Shown here in pieces: positions 33,501 to 41,434 of a DNA stretch of 47,252 nucleotides. The stretch lies in assembly GCA_937886715.1 (NCBI GenBank), contig CAKZZD010000034.1:1-47252 (forward strand), read 5' to 3'. A program made the translations under genes and the position numbers. Source of the stretch: an uncultured Bacteroidales bacterium. Lineage in GTDB: Bacteria; Bacteroidota; Bacteroidia; Bacteroidales; P3. Positions within the stretch are counted from its first letter, which is position 1, and every line of letters begins with the position of its first letter. The notes beneath the pieces are model-generated. The model ran no database searches, was not told the DNA's origin, and was given only the letters and a program-made list of their open reading frames with translations.

Positions 33501-36500
33501 GAAGTCCTCGAAATAGGGCACCGCCACAAGTCCGCAATGGGTGGTCACATCGGTGGCGGCCCACATGGTGTCGCCAGTGGGGCAGACGTTGCCGACGCGG
33601 ATGTCATAGTGCGTGGCGGCCAGGAGGCCATAGAGGTAGTAGGACGTGTCGGGCACGCTGTCGGCGACAATCCAGGCGCCAGTGCCGGCCTGGCGGTACT
33701 CAATCATATAGTTATATACTGAACCGTCGTTGCCCCACTCGAGGCTCACCGAGTTGCTGTCGGCCGTGGCAGTCAGGTTCTGCGGACGGTGGCAACCGTC
33801 GTCCATGCGGATATTGACATCGTCGATATTCGTGGAATAGTAGTTGGAATAGCCGTATGTCGAGGTGTGGTTGAAGGCCAGATAGTAGGTCGTGTCGGGG
33901 GCCAACGAGGTGGTGTACAGCTCATACAGGTGATACTGTCCGTCGTTGGTCAGGGTCACCAGCGGCATATAGGTGCTCATGTCGTCGGGATTGGTGAGCA
34001 CACCGGCGGTGGCCGACGCATAGTTGGCCGACACCTTGCCCCAGAAGCTGATATACAGCTGGTCGCTCATGCCGCCAGTGTTGATCGGGGCAGTCGACAC
34101 CATGCAGGAAGTGCCGCTCATCATCATCGCCTGGCTACCGGCGTGGGCTTCCGTGGCAATGGCGGGATAGGTGGTTCCCGAGACGGTGGCGCTCTGCTGG
34201 ACAATCCAGCACGAAGGAGCCTCTCCCTGGTTCTGGGTCTCAAAGTCCTCGGTGTAGGGCAGCACCATGTCGCCGCAGTCGGTGCGGACATTCATATATC
34301 CCCACACTGTGTCGTCGCCACAGATCGAGCCGATGCGGACCGTATAGGCCGTGTTGGCGATCAAGGCGTTAAAGGTGTAGAAGGTGTCCGTGGTGGCACC
34401 ATAGTAGACATAGTCGTCATCGCTGGGGCTCTTCAGCTCGAGGGCAAACGTCGTTGCCTCGCCCACCGGCACCCATATCACACCGATATGGTTGCTGTCC
34501 AGATGATACAGGCTCACCATCGGGGCAAAGCAGGTCGGCACTTCGCAGTTGGCCATGAACTGGATGTCGGGGACAGTGCTCAGCACAGTGCCCGATGGCG
34601 GGGTCGTGGGATCGTAGCTGCTGCCATCGCGATAGGCATAGATTGAAGAGCCTTCGTGCGAAGCGAAGTTGGCGGTGCTATTATAGGCGTTTCTATGATC
34701 GTTCACCGCAACCACCAGGTTGCTGCTGCCATCGTAGACAAAGACACTGTCGAAGGGTATCGACTGCCATCCGGTGACGCGGGCGTCGTAGTCGAAGTTC
34801 GACTTCACCAGCGTCAGGCTGCTGACAGGGATCCACGAATTGCCGTTGGCAAAAACGGTAGTGTCGGCATAGCCCATATACACGTCGAAGGATCTGACGG
34901 CACTGCTGCTGGTATTGCTGGTGCTGGCAATATTGAAGGCGATGCCGTGGATCGTGTCGATCGAAGGCATGGTCTCGGCAGGATAGATCATCTGCGAATA
35001 GGTGTTGCCATAATAGGTATACGTCGGCACATAAGCGTTGGTGGTGCTCGTCAAGCCGGTGATTTCGGCGCACGACAGGGTCATGAACGTGAAGCTCACT
35101 GCAGCGGCGCTGTCGATCGTATAGTCGGTCTGGCACACATTGCGCAGGATGGCCGTGTAGGAATGGCTGGGCTCGAGGCCGGTGAAGGTGATGCTGTTGC
35201 CGGTAGCGGTGTACTCGACAGGATCCACCTCGCTGTTCTGGTTGTCCACCAGGAACACCGTGGCACCGAGGGTCGGGAAGCCAACGGTGGTGTCATACTC
35301 CCAGCTGATCTGGGCAGCCGTATAGTTGACATTCGCCAGCGTGGGGTTGATCACCTGAGCGCAAGTCAGCGCGGTGGTGAAACTGCCGAAGCTCTTGTAG
35401 TCGGAATCGCCCATTCCACAGTTGGTGCGCACCCAGGCATAGTAGGTAGTCTGCGGCATCAGTCCGAGCAGGGTGGTCATGGTGTCGGTCACCACGGTCT
35501 CCACCACATTGTCGGAGTTGAAGTCGTTGGTGGTGCTGTAGGCCACAGTATAGCTCAGCGCGTCTTCATTGCCGTTCCAATGCAGATAGGCGGCATAGGG
35601 TCCCACCGAGTCCACGACGGCCACCTCGGGCTTGTCGCAACCCGTATATTCTGCAATCGACACATCGTCGATATGGCCCAACGCGCCATAGGTATAGCTC
35701 ATCGAATTGTAGCCCAACCAAGCAATATAATAGGTGGCGTCGGCATCAAGGGCCGAAGTGTTGAAGGTGTATTCCGCCCAGTCGCTGCCCGCCACCGTCA
35801 CCATCGGGATAAAGGTGCTGGTGTCGCGCGGATTGGTCATCACGCCAGCCTTGATCCAGCTGCCATAATAGCCCATCCTTGCCCAGAAGCTGACATTGAT
35901 GGTGTTGCCGGGAACCGGTATCTGCGGGCTGACCACCAAATTGTATCCGGAAGCCTGCATATACATCGAGTACTGGCCACCGGGCGTGTGGTTGGAGACA
36001 TTGTTCACCGACGGGTCGGTGTTGTAGCGCATCACGCTGTCCCAGCAGGGATACCATGCGCCGTTGGTGGTGATGTCCTCAAAGTCCACCAGATAGGGCA
36101 ACGTGATCGGCTCACAGGCCGTGCGCAGGTTCAGCGTGGTGTACACCGTCGTGTCGCCGTCGCAGATGGCGGCCACCTCGATCACATAGGCCGTATTGGC
36201 CGTAAGGTCGTTGAAGGCATACACGCCCTCGCCGGTGGTACCCATCTCCTCGCCGTTGAGTCTGCACACAAACAGCGACTCGTCACCACGGGCCACGATG
36301 TTCACATTCAGATAGTCCTCACCCTGTTCGTCGAGCGTCACCAAGGGAGGTATGCACGAGGGACAAAGCGTGTCGACAGTGTAGTTCAAACCGTCGCAAG
36401 CACTGCCTGAGTACACCGTGTTGTAGCCACCGTCGCGGATGACGAGGTCGGCACTGTAAAACGAATACACGCACGAGGCTGTGACCGTCACAGGACTGCT

Positions 36501-38015
36501 GCTGCACACCTCGATATCGGCCGAGCTGGTATACGTGCCAAGCAGCGAACCGTTCTGATAAAGGTCATACTGGGCATATCCATACGAGAATCCGCTGCCG
36601 GTGGCCGTCACATGCAGTTCGCATGTGGCGTCGGCGCAGGCGGTGCGGAAGGTGATGCTGCGCTGGAACGAAGTGTCGCCGGCGGCACACACGCTCTTCA
36701 CGTCGACATTATATTGCATGTTCGAGTTGAGTCCGCTCAGCGTATAGGCAGGCGTCGTCGTCGTGCCTTGCAGCACACCGTTGGCATACACGGCCCACTC
36801 TGTCTCGCCATGCTCGCTGGCCACCCAGCTCAGCTGGGCTCCGTCGGTGGCGATCTCGCTCACCGCCAGACTGTCCGGACGGAAGCAGGTGGGGCACGGA
36901 TCCGTCACCAGGACCAGGATGCCGTCGTCGCCCACAGCGTCAATGCTGTTGTTGTACAGCTCCGTGCCGCCGCCGTCATAGACCGCCACATACGAGTTCT
37001 CAAAATAATAATAGTAGTAATTCGAATATCCCAGACTGACCTTCACCGGAAGGCCCGGGCAGATGTCCACAGTGGAGCTCGACGTGTAGTCGCCGATCAC
37101 ATAGTCGCCCTGCATCAGGGTGATATGTGCACCATAGTACGTACTGCTGAAGGCATAGCCGCTGATGTCAACCTGCATCTGGCAGGGAGTGGTGCCGCAG
37201 GCCGTCTTGAACGAGGCGCTGACGGGCGTCGAAGCCGCAGTGGCCGAGCAGTTGGCCACCACCGTGAAGGTGTACGAAGTGTTCGACGACAGGCCGGTCA
37301 CCGCCACGCTCGTCGTGTTGCTCGTCAGGGTCTGTGTCTCACCGTTCTTGATATAGGTAATGGTATAGGTGGCGCCGCTGTTCAGCGAATCCACCCAGTT
37401 CAGCGTCAGGCTGCCCGTGTCGATGTCGGTAGCCGTCAGGTTGTACACATGGTTGCAGCCGTTGAAGGCGGCAATCGTGATGTCGTCCACATAGCCGATG
37501 GCGATGTTGTAGCTCACCGAGCGGTAGGCCTTGAAGGCCACATAGTACGAGGCCGAGGCACTGAGCGTGCCCGTGTTGAACTCATACTCGTGCCAGCCTT
37601 CCACGCCCTGGATTGTCACCATCGGGATGAAAGTGCTCGTGTCGCTCGGGTCAGTCATCACACCGGCCTGGATCCAACCGTCAGTCGAACTGTTCAGGCG
37701 GGCCCAGAAATCAACATAGATCGCGTTGCCGGGCTGCGAAATGGGCTCCGACGTGGCAAACATGTTGTACGATCCCGACGCAGTGGCCTGGAGATACATA
37801 GAGTAGGTGCCGCTGTGCGCGCTCACGTTGTTCACCGACGGATCGGTGCCGGCATGCACGATGCTGTCCCAACAACTGGGCCATGCGCCGTTGTAGGCGA
37901 TGTCCTCCCAATCGGTCGAATACGGCAACGTGAAGGTGCACGCGCTCTGCGCCCTGCTCATCATAGGCATCAGCACCAATGCCGCCAATGCCATCAAGTG
38001 TAAAAATCTTCTCAT
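30570..38015 (-). CDS. Giant T9SS-exported multidomain protein (choice-of-anchor J and fibronectin III repeats, CUB-like domain)
   Basis: This protein of about 2481 aa starts at MRRFLHLMALAALVLMPMMS, a signal peptide; the longer frame only adds leader codons. At least five jelly-roll modules can be recognised by LPY..DFED...CWD openings (near 37930, 36100, 34260, 33520 and 32080). They are separated by many fibronectin III domains (for example LTGLDWGASYTVKVRTVC and LSGLIASTEYQVLLRAHC) and a CUB-like segment near 32700-32350 (DNGGPVAGYLHNS). The C-terminus carries a type A sorting domain (VRLFPNPASTSVTLTLDEG to KLIVR). It is probably a surface adhesin or glycan-binding protein. Modules 1 and 2 are very similar, pointing to duplication. 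Confidence 0.88.
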   Translation of the reverse strand: MRRFLHLMALAALVLMPMMSRAQSACTFTLPYSTDWEDIAYNGAWPSCWDSIVHAGTDPSVNNVSAHSGTYSMYLQATASGSYNMFATSEPISQPGNAIYVDFWARLNSSTDGWIQAGVMTDPSDTSTFIPMVTIQGVEGWHEYEFNTGTLSASASYYVAFKAYRSVSYNIAIGYVDDITIAAFNGCNHVYNLTATDIDTGSLTLNWVDSLNSGATYTITYIKNGETQTLTSNTTSVAVTGLSSNTSYTFTVVANCSATAASTPVSASFKTACGTTPCQMQVDISGYAFSSTYYGAHITLMQGDYVIGDYTSSSTVDICPGLPVKVSLGYSNYYYYYFENSYVAVYDGGGTELYNNSIDAVGDDGILVLVTDPCPTCFRPDSLAVSEIATDGAQLSWVASEHGETEWAVYANGVLQGTTTTPAYTLSGLNSNMQYNVDVKSVCAAGDTSFQRSITFRTACADATCELHVTATGSGFSYGYAQYDLYQNGSLLGTYTSSADIEVCSSSPVTVTASCVYSFYSADLVIRDGGYNTVYSGSACDGLNYTVDTLCPSCIPPLVTLDEQGEDYLNVNIVARGDESLFVCRLNGEEMGTTGEGVYAFNDLTANTAYVIEVAAICDGDTTVYTTLNLRTACEPITLPYLVDFEDITTNGAWYPCWDSVMRYNTDPSVNNVSNHTPGGQYSMYMQASGYNLVVSPQIPVPGNTINVSFWARMGYYGSWIKAGVMTNPRDTSTFIPMVTVAGSDWAEYTFNTSALDADATYYIAWLGYNSMSYTYGALGHIDDVSIAEYTGCDKPEVAVVDSVGPYAAYLHWNGNEDALSYTVAYSTTNDFNSDNVVETVVTDTMTTLLGLMPQTTYYAWVRTNCGMGDSDYKSFGSFTTALTCAQVINPTLANVNYTAAQISWEYDTTVGFPTLGATVFLVDNQNSEVDPVEYTATGNSITFTGLEPSHSYTAILRNVCQTDYTIDSAAAVSFTFMTLSCAEITGLTSTTNAYVPTYTYYGNTYSQMIYPAETMPSIDTIHGIAFNIASTSNTSSSAVRSFDVYMGYADTTVFANGNSWIPVSSLTLVKSNFDYDARVTGWQSIPFDSVFVYDGSSNLVVAVNDHRNAYNSTANFASHEGSSIYAYRDGSSYDPTTPPSGTVLSTVPDIQFMANCEVPTCFAPMVSLYHLDSNHIGVIWVPVGEATTFALELKSPSDDDYVYYGATTDTFYTFNALIANTAYTVRIGSICGDDTVWGYMNVRTDCGDMVLPYTEDFETQNQGEAPSCWIVQQSATVSGTTYPAIATEAHAGSQAMMMSGTSCMVSTAPINTGGMSDQLYISFWGKVSANYASATAGVLTNPDDMSTYMPLVTLTNDGQYHLYELYTTSLAPDTTYYLAFNHTSTYGYSNYYSTNIDDVNIRMDDGCHRPQNLTATADSNSVSLEWGNDGSVYNYMIEYRQAGTGAWIVADSVPDTSYYLYGLLAATHYDIRVGNVCPTGDTMWAATDVTTHCGLVAVPYFEDFDSPTGTLPECWDYTNASIFHWNRWTDHAETSGDGELMAGSGSAGEAVILPELNGNFYKLEISFDGKVGNYDQPADAGDGFLMGAYDDATGVVTWGDTLRVTGQSRENFVRFTYNYLNFSGTGNRIAIGHAHNNPSDWGFAIDNINVRELPDCYPPENLAVNNTMYPNDPDSINVTWTCSGDALEWELYYDTITSTVSIDSIDTTSIITLNEMSYHFPAGALDAGARYRLFVRSKCGIDHSAWVEVQNGFATNEYWMNNTGTFDTLVGCNFIIYDNGGPVAGYLHNSNSAVIIRSNDPGNEIQLRGATFGTGSDANALNVYDGEGTSGTLLYTYTSYNTQESFDSVLATSTEGAMTITFTSGYYAGLGYELYVHCVEGASCHRPTSLVAEADGHLAANISWTGNASTYRVYYRESGTTVWNTATATSDSFNLTGLQPATTYDIMVRGICSDTDSSLTSHVVQVTTDCAPVQVTATLSYEQDFENSTDIERCFSMIYGDNNPSINTMGVNAAAAHNGNNGFRFNSLSPSADYNQYLVTPSIDADGNILVQFYVKASAGTETFRMGYSTTDNDVTASFIWNNPVTVNSTWTLYSANVPAATRYVAIHYMPGASSYYLYVDSLSLSITDDSNLCLAPAISAVTEDATTITVNYVAPGTVEAAITSSAWNSSITGTMVADTTAYTFTGLVPGTNYTIGLRTVCGDDNYSPWTTQTVTTLSVDCNAPTNVTVSDIDFTEATVDWTSDDATEWQVYYTQGTQEDTIITTVHPVTLTGLDWGASYTVKVRTVCVAGLTSGWSTPATFSTTGCEAPHGIYAGSVTMNEADIHWTSDASEWDLSYGVAGEDAMTTVTVTSQPYHLSGLIASTEYQVLLRAHCAEGIASEWSGVYTFRTADNQGIDDVDGGSVRLFPNPASTSVTLTLDEGMGQVNIVIVDMNGREVAHYQTSGTSLDIDVTKLAQGAYFVRVVNEQTTAVRKLIVR

Positions 38016-38089
38016 TTTGCAGAGGTCTTTTGTTAATAAATATGTTATAATCTTATCTTTATACACAAGTATAACGAAAATAAGCGGGG

Positions 38090-38098
38090 GCAAAACTA
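38090..38098 (-). promoter_or_regulatory. -7 element (TAGTTTTGC) for the giant adhesin gene
   Basis: The minus strand has TAGTTTTGC 75 bases upstream of the ATG, with only a degenerate -33 region. Confidence 0.45.
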
Positions 38099-38236
38099 CG
38101 AAAAAAACTTATCGCCCCGAAAAAAAAAATGTTAAAAAAAAACATAGCACCATCCAACTGCACTTCCACAGTCAGCGGTCGCAGAACCGGGACTCTCCGT
38201 CCCCACACCATACGTACTACCTGAATACCAAAGCAA

Positions 38237-39250
38237 TTACAACCCAGCCAGCGGGTCGTAGGTATTGCGTATCTTGAATGCACAACTGCCGTCGCCACTC
38301 TTCACCGTGTCGATGGCTATCCACCCCTGCTCCTCCATCAGGTGCACGGGGCTGGTGAAGTCGCGGCTGCCGTCCAGCATCTCCACCGTGATTTCAGTCC
38401 TGGGAAAGTCCGTCCACTCATATTCGCACATTTCGGTGGAGCCATCCGCCTCCATGTGCGCCATCGAATTCAGCATGTGGGCCACATAGCCCGGAGTGCC
38501 AAAGTCGGAACAGGTCACACTGGTGCCGTCGCCGTGCCACCTCTGCTCGAAGGTGTCCTCATGGGCGCTCTGCGTCAGCACAGGCCGCAGCGTGATGCGG
38601 CAGGCCTCGTTTTCGACGGTGGTCACTGTGTCGGCCACCTTGTCCACAGCCAGGCCAAACATCAATGCCAACACACTGTTGTTCAGTATGTGCAGCCCTA
38701 TCGACCACAGCAGGTTGTGGTTGATCACCAGATACGATGCCGCCAGGCCCATGCCGAATTTGTGCAGCACCGAAATCAGGAACATCGGCACGTTGGCGCC
38801 GGGCTCATAATTGCCGATATGCACCAGGGCAAACAGCACCGACGACAGCAGCATCATCGCGAACAGCCGCCGCTTCTCGTCGTGGCGCCACACCACCATG
38901 ATGGCCACTCCCGCCGCCAGAGCCAACGCACCGGCCCACCATCCATAGGCCGTCATCCACAGCGCCATCAACACCACCGACGTATAGCCAGTCCATCGTT
39001 TTCTATTGCCCCACAGGCGAAAGCACAACTCTTCAAAAACAGGCCCTATCACACCGATATACAGCACTATCGGCCAAATGCCGAAATGGTAGATCATCTT
39101 ATAGAAGGTACCCATCACAGGCGCGCTCATCTCGTCAGCAGCACTGCTGTCGCCATTCACCAATGCGTCGACGACAATGGCCGCCAGACAGACAATCATG
39201 ATTCCCAGGCCCCACCACAGGGCCCAGCGAAATAGCCTAGGTTTCCTCAT
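38237..39250 (-). CDS. CPBP-family intramembrane metalloprotease with an extra C-terminal domain
   Basis: This 337-aa membrane protein has about six to seven hydrophobic segments in residues 10-210. It carries the three CPBP (Abi) motifs: EELCFR (73-78), FALVH and HILNN. Bacterial members include putative peptide-processing or bacteriocin-immunity proteins. After the last span a soluble domain of about 120 residues follows (RITLRPVLTQSAHEDTFEQR, then TSVTCSDFGTPGYVAHML and WTDFPRTEITVEML), which I do not recognise. The ATG at 39250 (or 39256) overlaps the helicase 3' end, indicating cotranscription. Confidence 0.8.
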   Translation of the reverse strand: MRKPRLFRWALWWGLGIMIVCLAAIVVDALVNGDSSAADEMSAPVMGTFYKMIYHFGIWPIVLYIGVIGPVFEELCFRLWGNRKRWTGYTSVVLMALWMTAYGWWAGALALAAGVAIMVVWRHDEKRRLFAMMLLSSVLFALVHIGNYEPGANVPMFLISVLHKFGMGLAASYLVINHNLLWSIGLHILNNSVLALMFGLAVDKVADTVTTVENEACRITLRPVLTQSAHEDTFEQRWHGDGTSVTCSDFGTPGYVAHMLNSMAHMEADGSTEMCEYEWTDFPRTEITVEMLDGSRDFTSPVHLMEEQGWIAIDTVKSGDGSCAFKIRNTYDPLAGL

Positions 39251-41144
39251 TTGCATCCATTTTTATTTCTACAAAATCTCCATTTTCCCTGACATGCTCG
39301 GCCAGCGCCCGGTAGAAGCGGTGGTGGCTCAGCGTGGCCGCGTTGCCCACGATGATCAGCTTCATCCGCGCCCGCGTCATCGCCACATTCATGCGGCGCA
39401 GGTCGCGCAGGAAGCCTATCTGCCCGTCGGCATTGTCGCGCACCAGGCTGATCACAATCACGTCGCGCTCCCGTCCCTGGAAACCGTCCACGGTGCCCAC
39501 CGCGATGCAATGCCTCAGCCTCCGGAAATAGTGCTGCATCTTCAGCAGCCTCCGGATCAGCCGTGCCTGCCCGCGATAGGGCGTGATGATGCCGAAGTCC
39601 ACATGCTCGCTCTCCACCTTCTGCGGCGAGATCATCTCGATGTAGTCCCTCAGCGTGTGTATCACCAGCTTCGCCTCCTGGCTGTTGCTCAGGCTCATGT
39701 TGCGCCCCGGGCGTTCCTCATAGGTGAGCGCCGACGTGTCGAGCCACATCAGGGGCGTGTCCAGCGGCGACACCAGCCGGTGCGCCGCCTCGGGGGCCGC
39801 CTGCAGGCGCCCGTCGTAGAACCACCGCGACGAGAAGGCCATAATGTCTTCGTTCATACGATACTGCACCGTCAGCAGGTCCACACACTCAGGCCAACGC
39901 GCCGCCACCTTCTGCATCAGCGTCTCGGCCAGCCCGCCACGCAGGGCGGCAAGGCTCTTCACCGTCGGCGGCAGCTGCTGGTGGTCGCCGCTCATCACCA
40001 CCCTGTCTGCCCTCAGCGCAGCCACCCAGCAGGCAGGCTCCAACGCCTGCGCCGCCTCGTCGATGAACAGCGTGCTGAACCGCCGGCGCCCCATCACATG
40101 ATAGGCGCTGCCGATCAGCGTGCAGCTCACCACGCGCGCCTGCTCGAACAAATCGGTGTTGATTTTCAGCTCGATATCCGTTGCCCGCATCTGCATCCGG
40201 TGGCGTTTCTCGGCACCGATGCCCTTACCCTCGCGCAGCTGCTTGCGGATGTTCCACAGTTCATGGTAGTCGGGATGCGAAGCATAGCGCCGCTCATAGC
40301 TGCAGTCCAGCATCTCGTCGCTCATTCTCAAAGGGTTGCCCACACGCAGCACATGGATGCCGCGCCGCATCAGCTGCTCGCTGATCCAGTCCACGGCGGC
40401 ATTGCTCGGCGCACACACCAGCACCTGTGTCTCGCGCTGCAGCGTCTCGATGATGGCCTCCACCAGCGTGGTGGTCTTGCCCGTGCCCGGAGGCCCATGG
40501 ACGATGGCCACCTCCTGCGCCTCGAGCACCTTCTGCACCGCATCGTTCTGGCTCGCGTTGAGCCACGGAAACGGCACCCTCGGCAACGTACGGAACGCCG
40601 GACGGGCATTGCCCAGCAGCACATTGCGCAGCCGCACAAACCGCTCGTCGTCGCGCCTTTCCGCTTCGCGCAAGCCGTCGGCCATCACCCCGAACGAGGT
40701 GTTGTCGACGCCAATCTGCACGCCCAGCAGATGCCGCTCGGCAAGGTCGCGGATGCTCTGGCAGGCGGCACGGCTGGGCACGCTCAGCGTCATCGCCCCG
40801 TCGGTCACCCGCTCCACATAGCACTGGCTCGGCACCTCCTTGGCGGCCTCTCCCGACAGGTAGAAAAACGTCACCGGCTTGCCCGGCTCGAAATCCAGCT
40901 CCACCTCGTCCTCGGCCACCTCATAGCGCACGTCAAGCGTCAGCTGCCCCAGCGCATTGTAGGCCGTGTTGCCCAGCTTGACGGGAAAGCGGCAGCCGCT
41001 CTCCTGTATGATGCCCGTCAGCGACGCGCCCTTGGCCTCAAGGCTGCGACGATAGGCCTGGCGCTCCTCTTCCAGTTCGAGGCTCACCAGCTCGCGCAGA
41101 TGGCTGAAATATGTTCCGGCATTCGTCACCGTACTTAATAACAT
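39237..41144 (-). CDS. Superfamily 1 DNA/RNA helicase (DNA2/NAM7, IGHMBP2-like)
   Basis: This is a 635-aa cytoplasmic SF1B-type helicase. Walker A is GPPGTGKTT, motif Ia-like text is VLVCAPSNAAVDW, Walker B is LFIDEAAQALEP, motif III is VMSGDHQQLPPT, motif IV-V regions include VQYRMNEDIMAF and GIITPYRGQ, and motifs V-VI are GTVDGFQGRERDVI and RRMNVAMTRAR. The N-terminal region (about 1-190) matches the beta-barrel and stalk part of the SMUBP2/IGHMBP2 group. The physiological role in bacteria is unclear. It overlaps the CPBP gene downstream; repeat copy D lies upstream. Confidence 0.9.
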   Translation of the reverse strand: MLLSTVTNAGTYFSHLRELVSLELEEERQAYRRSLEAKGASLTGIIQESGCRFPVKLGNTAYNALGQLTLDVRYEVAEDEVELDFEPGKPVTFFYLSGEAAKEVPSQCYVERVTDGAMTLSVPSRAACQSIRDLAERHLLGVQIGVDNTSFGVMADGLREAERRDDERFVRLRNVLLGNARPAFRTLPRVPFPWLNASQNDAVQKVLEAQEVAIVHGPPGTGKTTTLVEAIIETLQRETQVLVCAPSNAAVDWISEQLMRRGIHVLRVGNPLRMSDEMLDCSYERRYASHPDYHELWNIRKQLREGKGIGAEKRHRMQMRATDIELKINTDLFEQARVVSCTLIGSAYHVMGRRRFSTLFIDEAAQALEPACWVAALRADRVVMSGDHQQLPPTVKSLAALRGGLAETLMQKVAARWPECVDLLTVQYRMNEDIMAFSSRWFYDGRLQAAPEAAHRLVSPLDTPLMWLDTSALTYEERPGRNMSLSNSQEAKLVIHTLRDYIEMISPQKVESEHVDFGIITPYRGQARLIRRLLKMQHYFRRLRHCIAVGTVDGFQGRERDVIVISLVRDNADGQIGFLRDLRRMNVAMTRARMKLIIVGNAATLSHHRFYRALAEHVRENGDFVEIKMDANEET

Positions 41145-41231
41145 CCCTCATAAAATATTATTGTGTCCCCTCCCCCAAAAAACGCCTTTTTCGCCCCATT
41201 TCGCCCCATTTTTTAACATTTCTCCAACCCA

Positions 41232-41312
41232 CTGTCCCTCAATACCTTCTCCTTATCAACTCCTACCCATCTCCTACCACAGTAGGAGATGGTATGGAGG
41301 GGAGACGGTGAG
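41232..41312 (+). repeat. Interspersed palindromic repeat, copy D
   Basis: The left part ACTGTCCCTCAATACC followed by TTCTCCTTATCAA, then CTCCTACCC and ATCTCCTACC, a CACA centre and the right arm GTAGGAGATGG. The right flank decays into GGAGGGGAGACGG, so this copy looks truncated or diverged. It lies between the divergent helicase and subtilase genes. Confidence 0.83.
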
Positions 41313-41361
41313 GGGACGGCGCGGCGATGTGGAAAAATGGCGAAAAAAACGTCGGCCCGGC

Positions 41362-41393
41362 TTGCATAAAAGGAACAAAATCAATATTTTTGC
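41362..41393 (+). promoter_or_regulatory. Promoter of the T9SS subtilase (TTG - N20 - TATTTTTGC)
   Basis: TTG (41362-41364) is followed after 20 bases by TATTTTTGC (41385-41393); the ATG follows at 41435, giving a leader of about 35 bases. Confidence 0.65.
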
Positions 41394-41434
41394 AATTAGC
41401 AATATTCTTATTTTAAACAATTAAACGCGTAAGA

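Noticed and set aside
30474..33722. A 1082-codon open frame on the plus strand antisense to the giant adhesin
   Set aside because: It mirrors the adhesin reading frame; the GC-rich third positions of the real gene remove stops on the other strand. It has no start context, domains or signal.
38100..38160. A-rich hairpin (ATGTT...AACAT) as a terminator for the CPBP gene
   Set aside because: The stem is only five A/T-rich base pairs, so the call is too weak.
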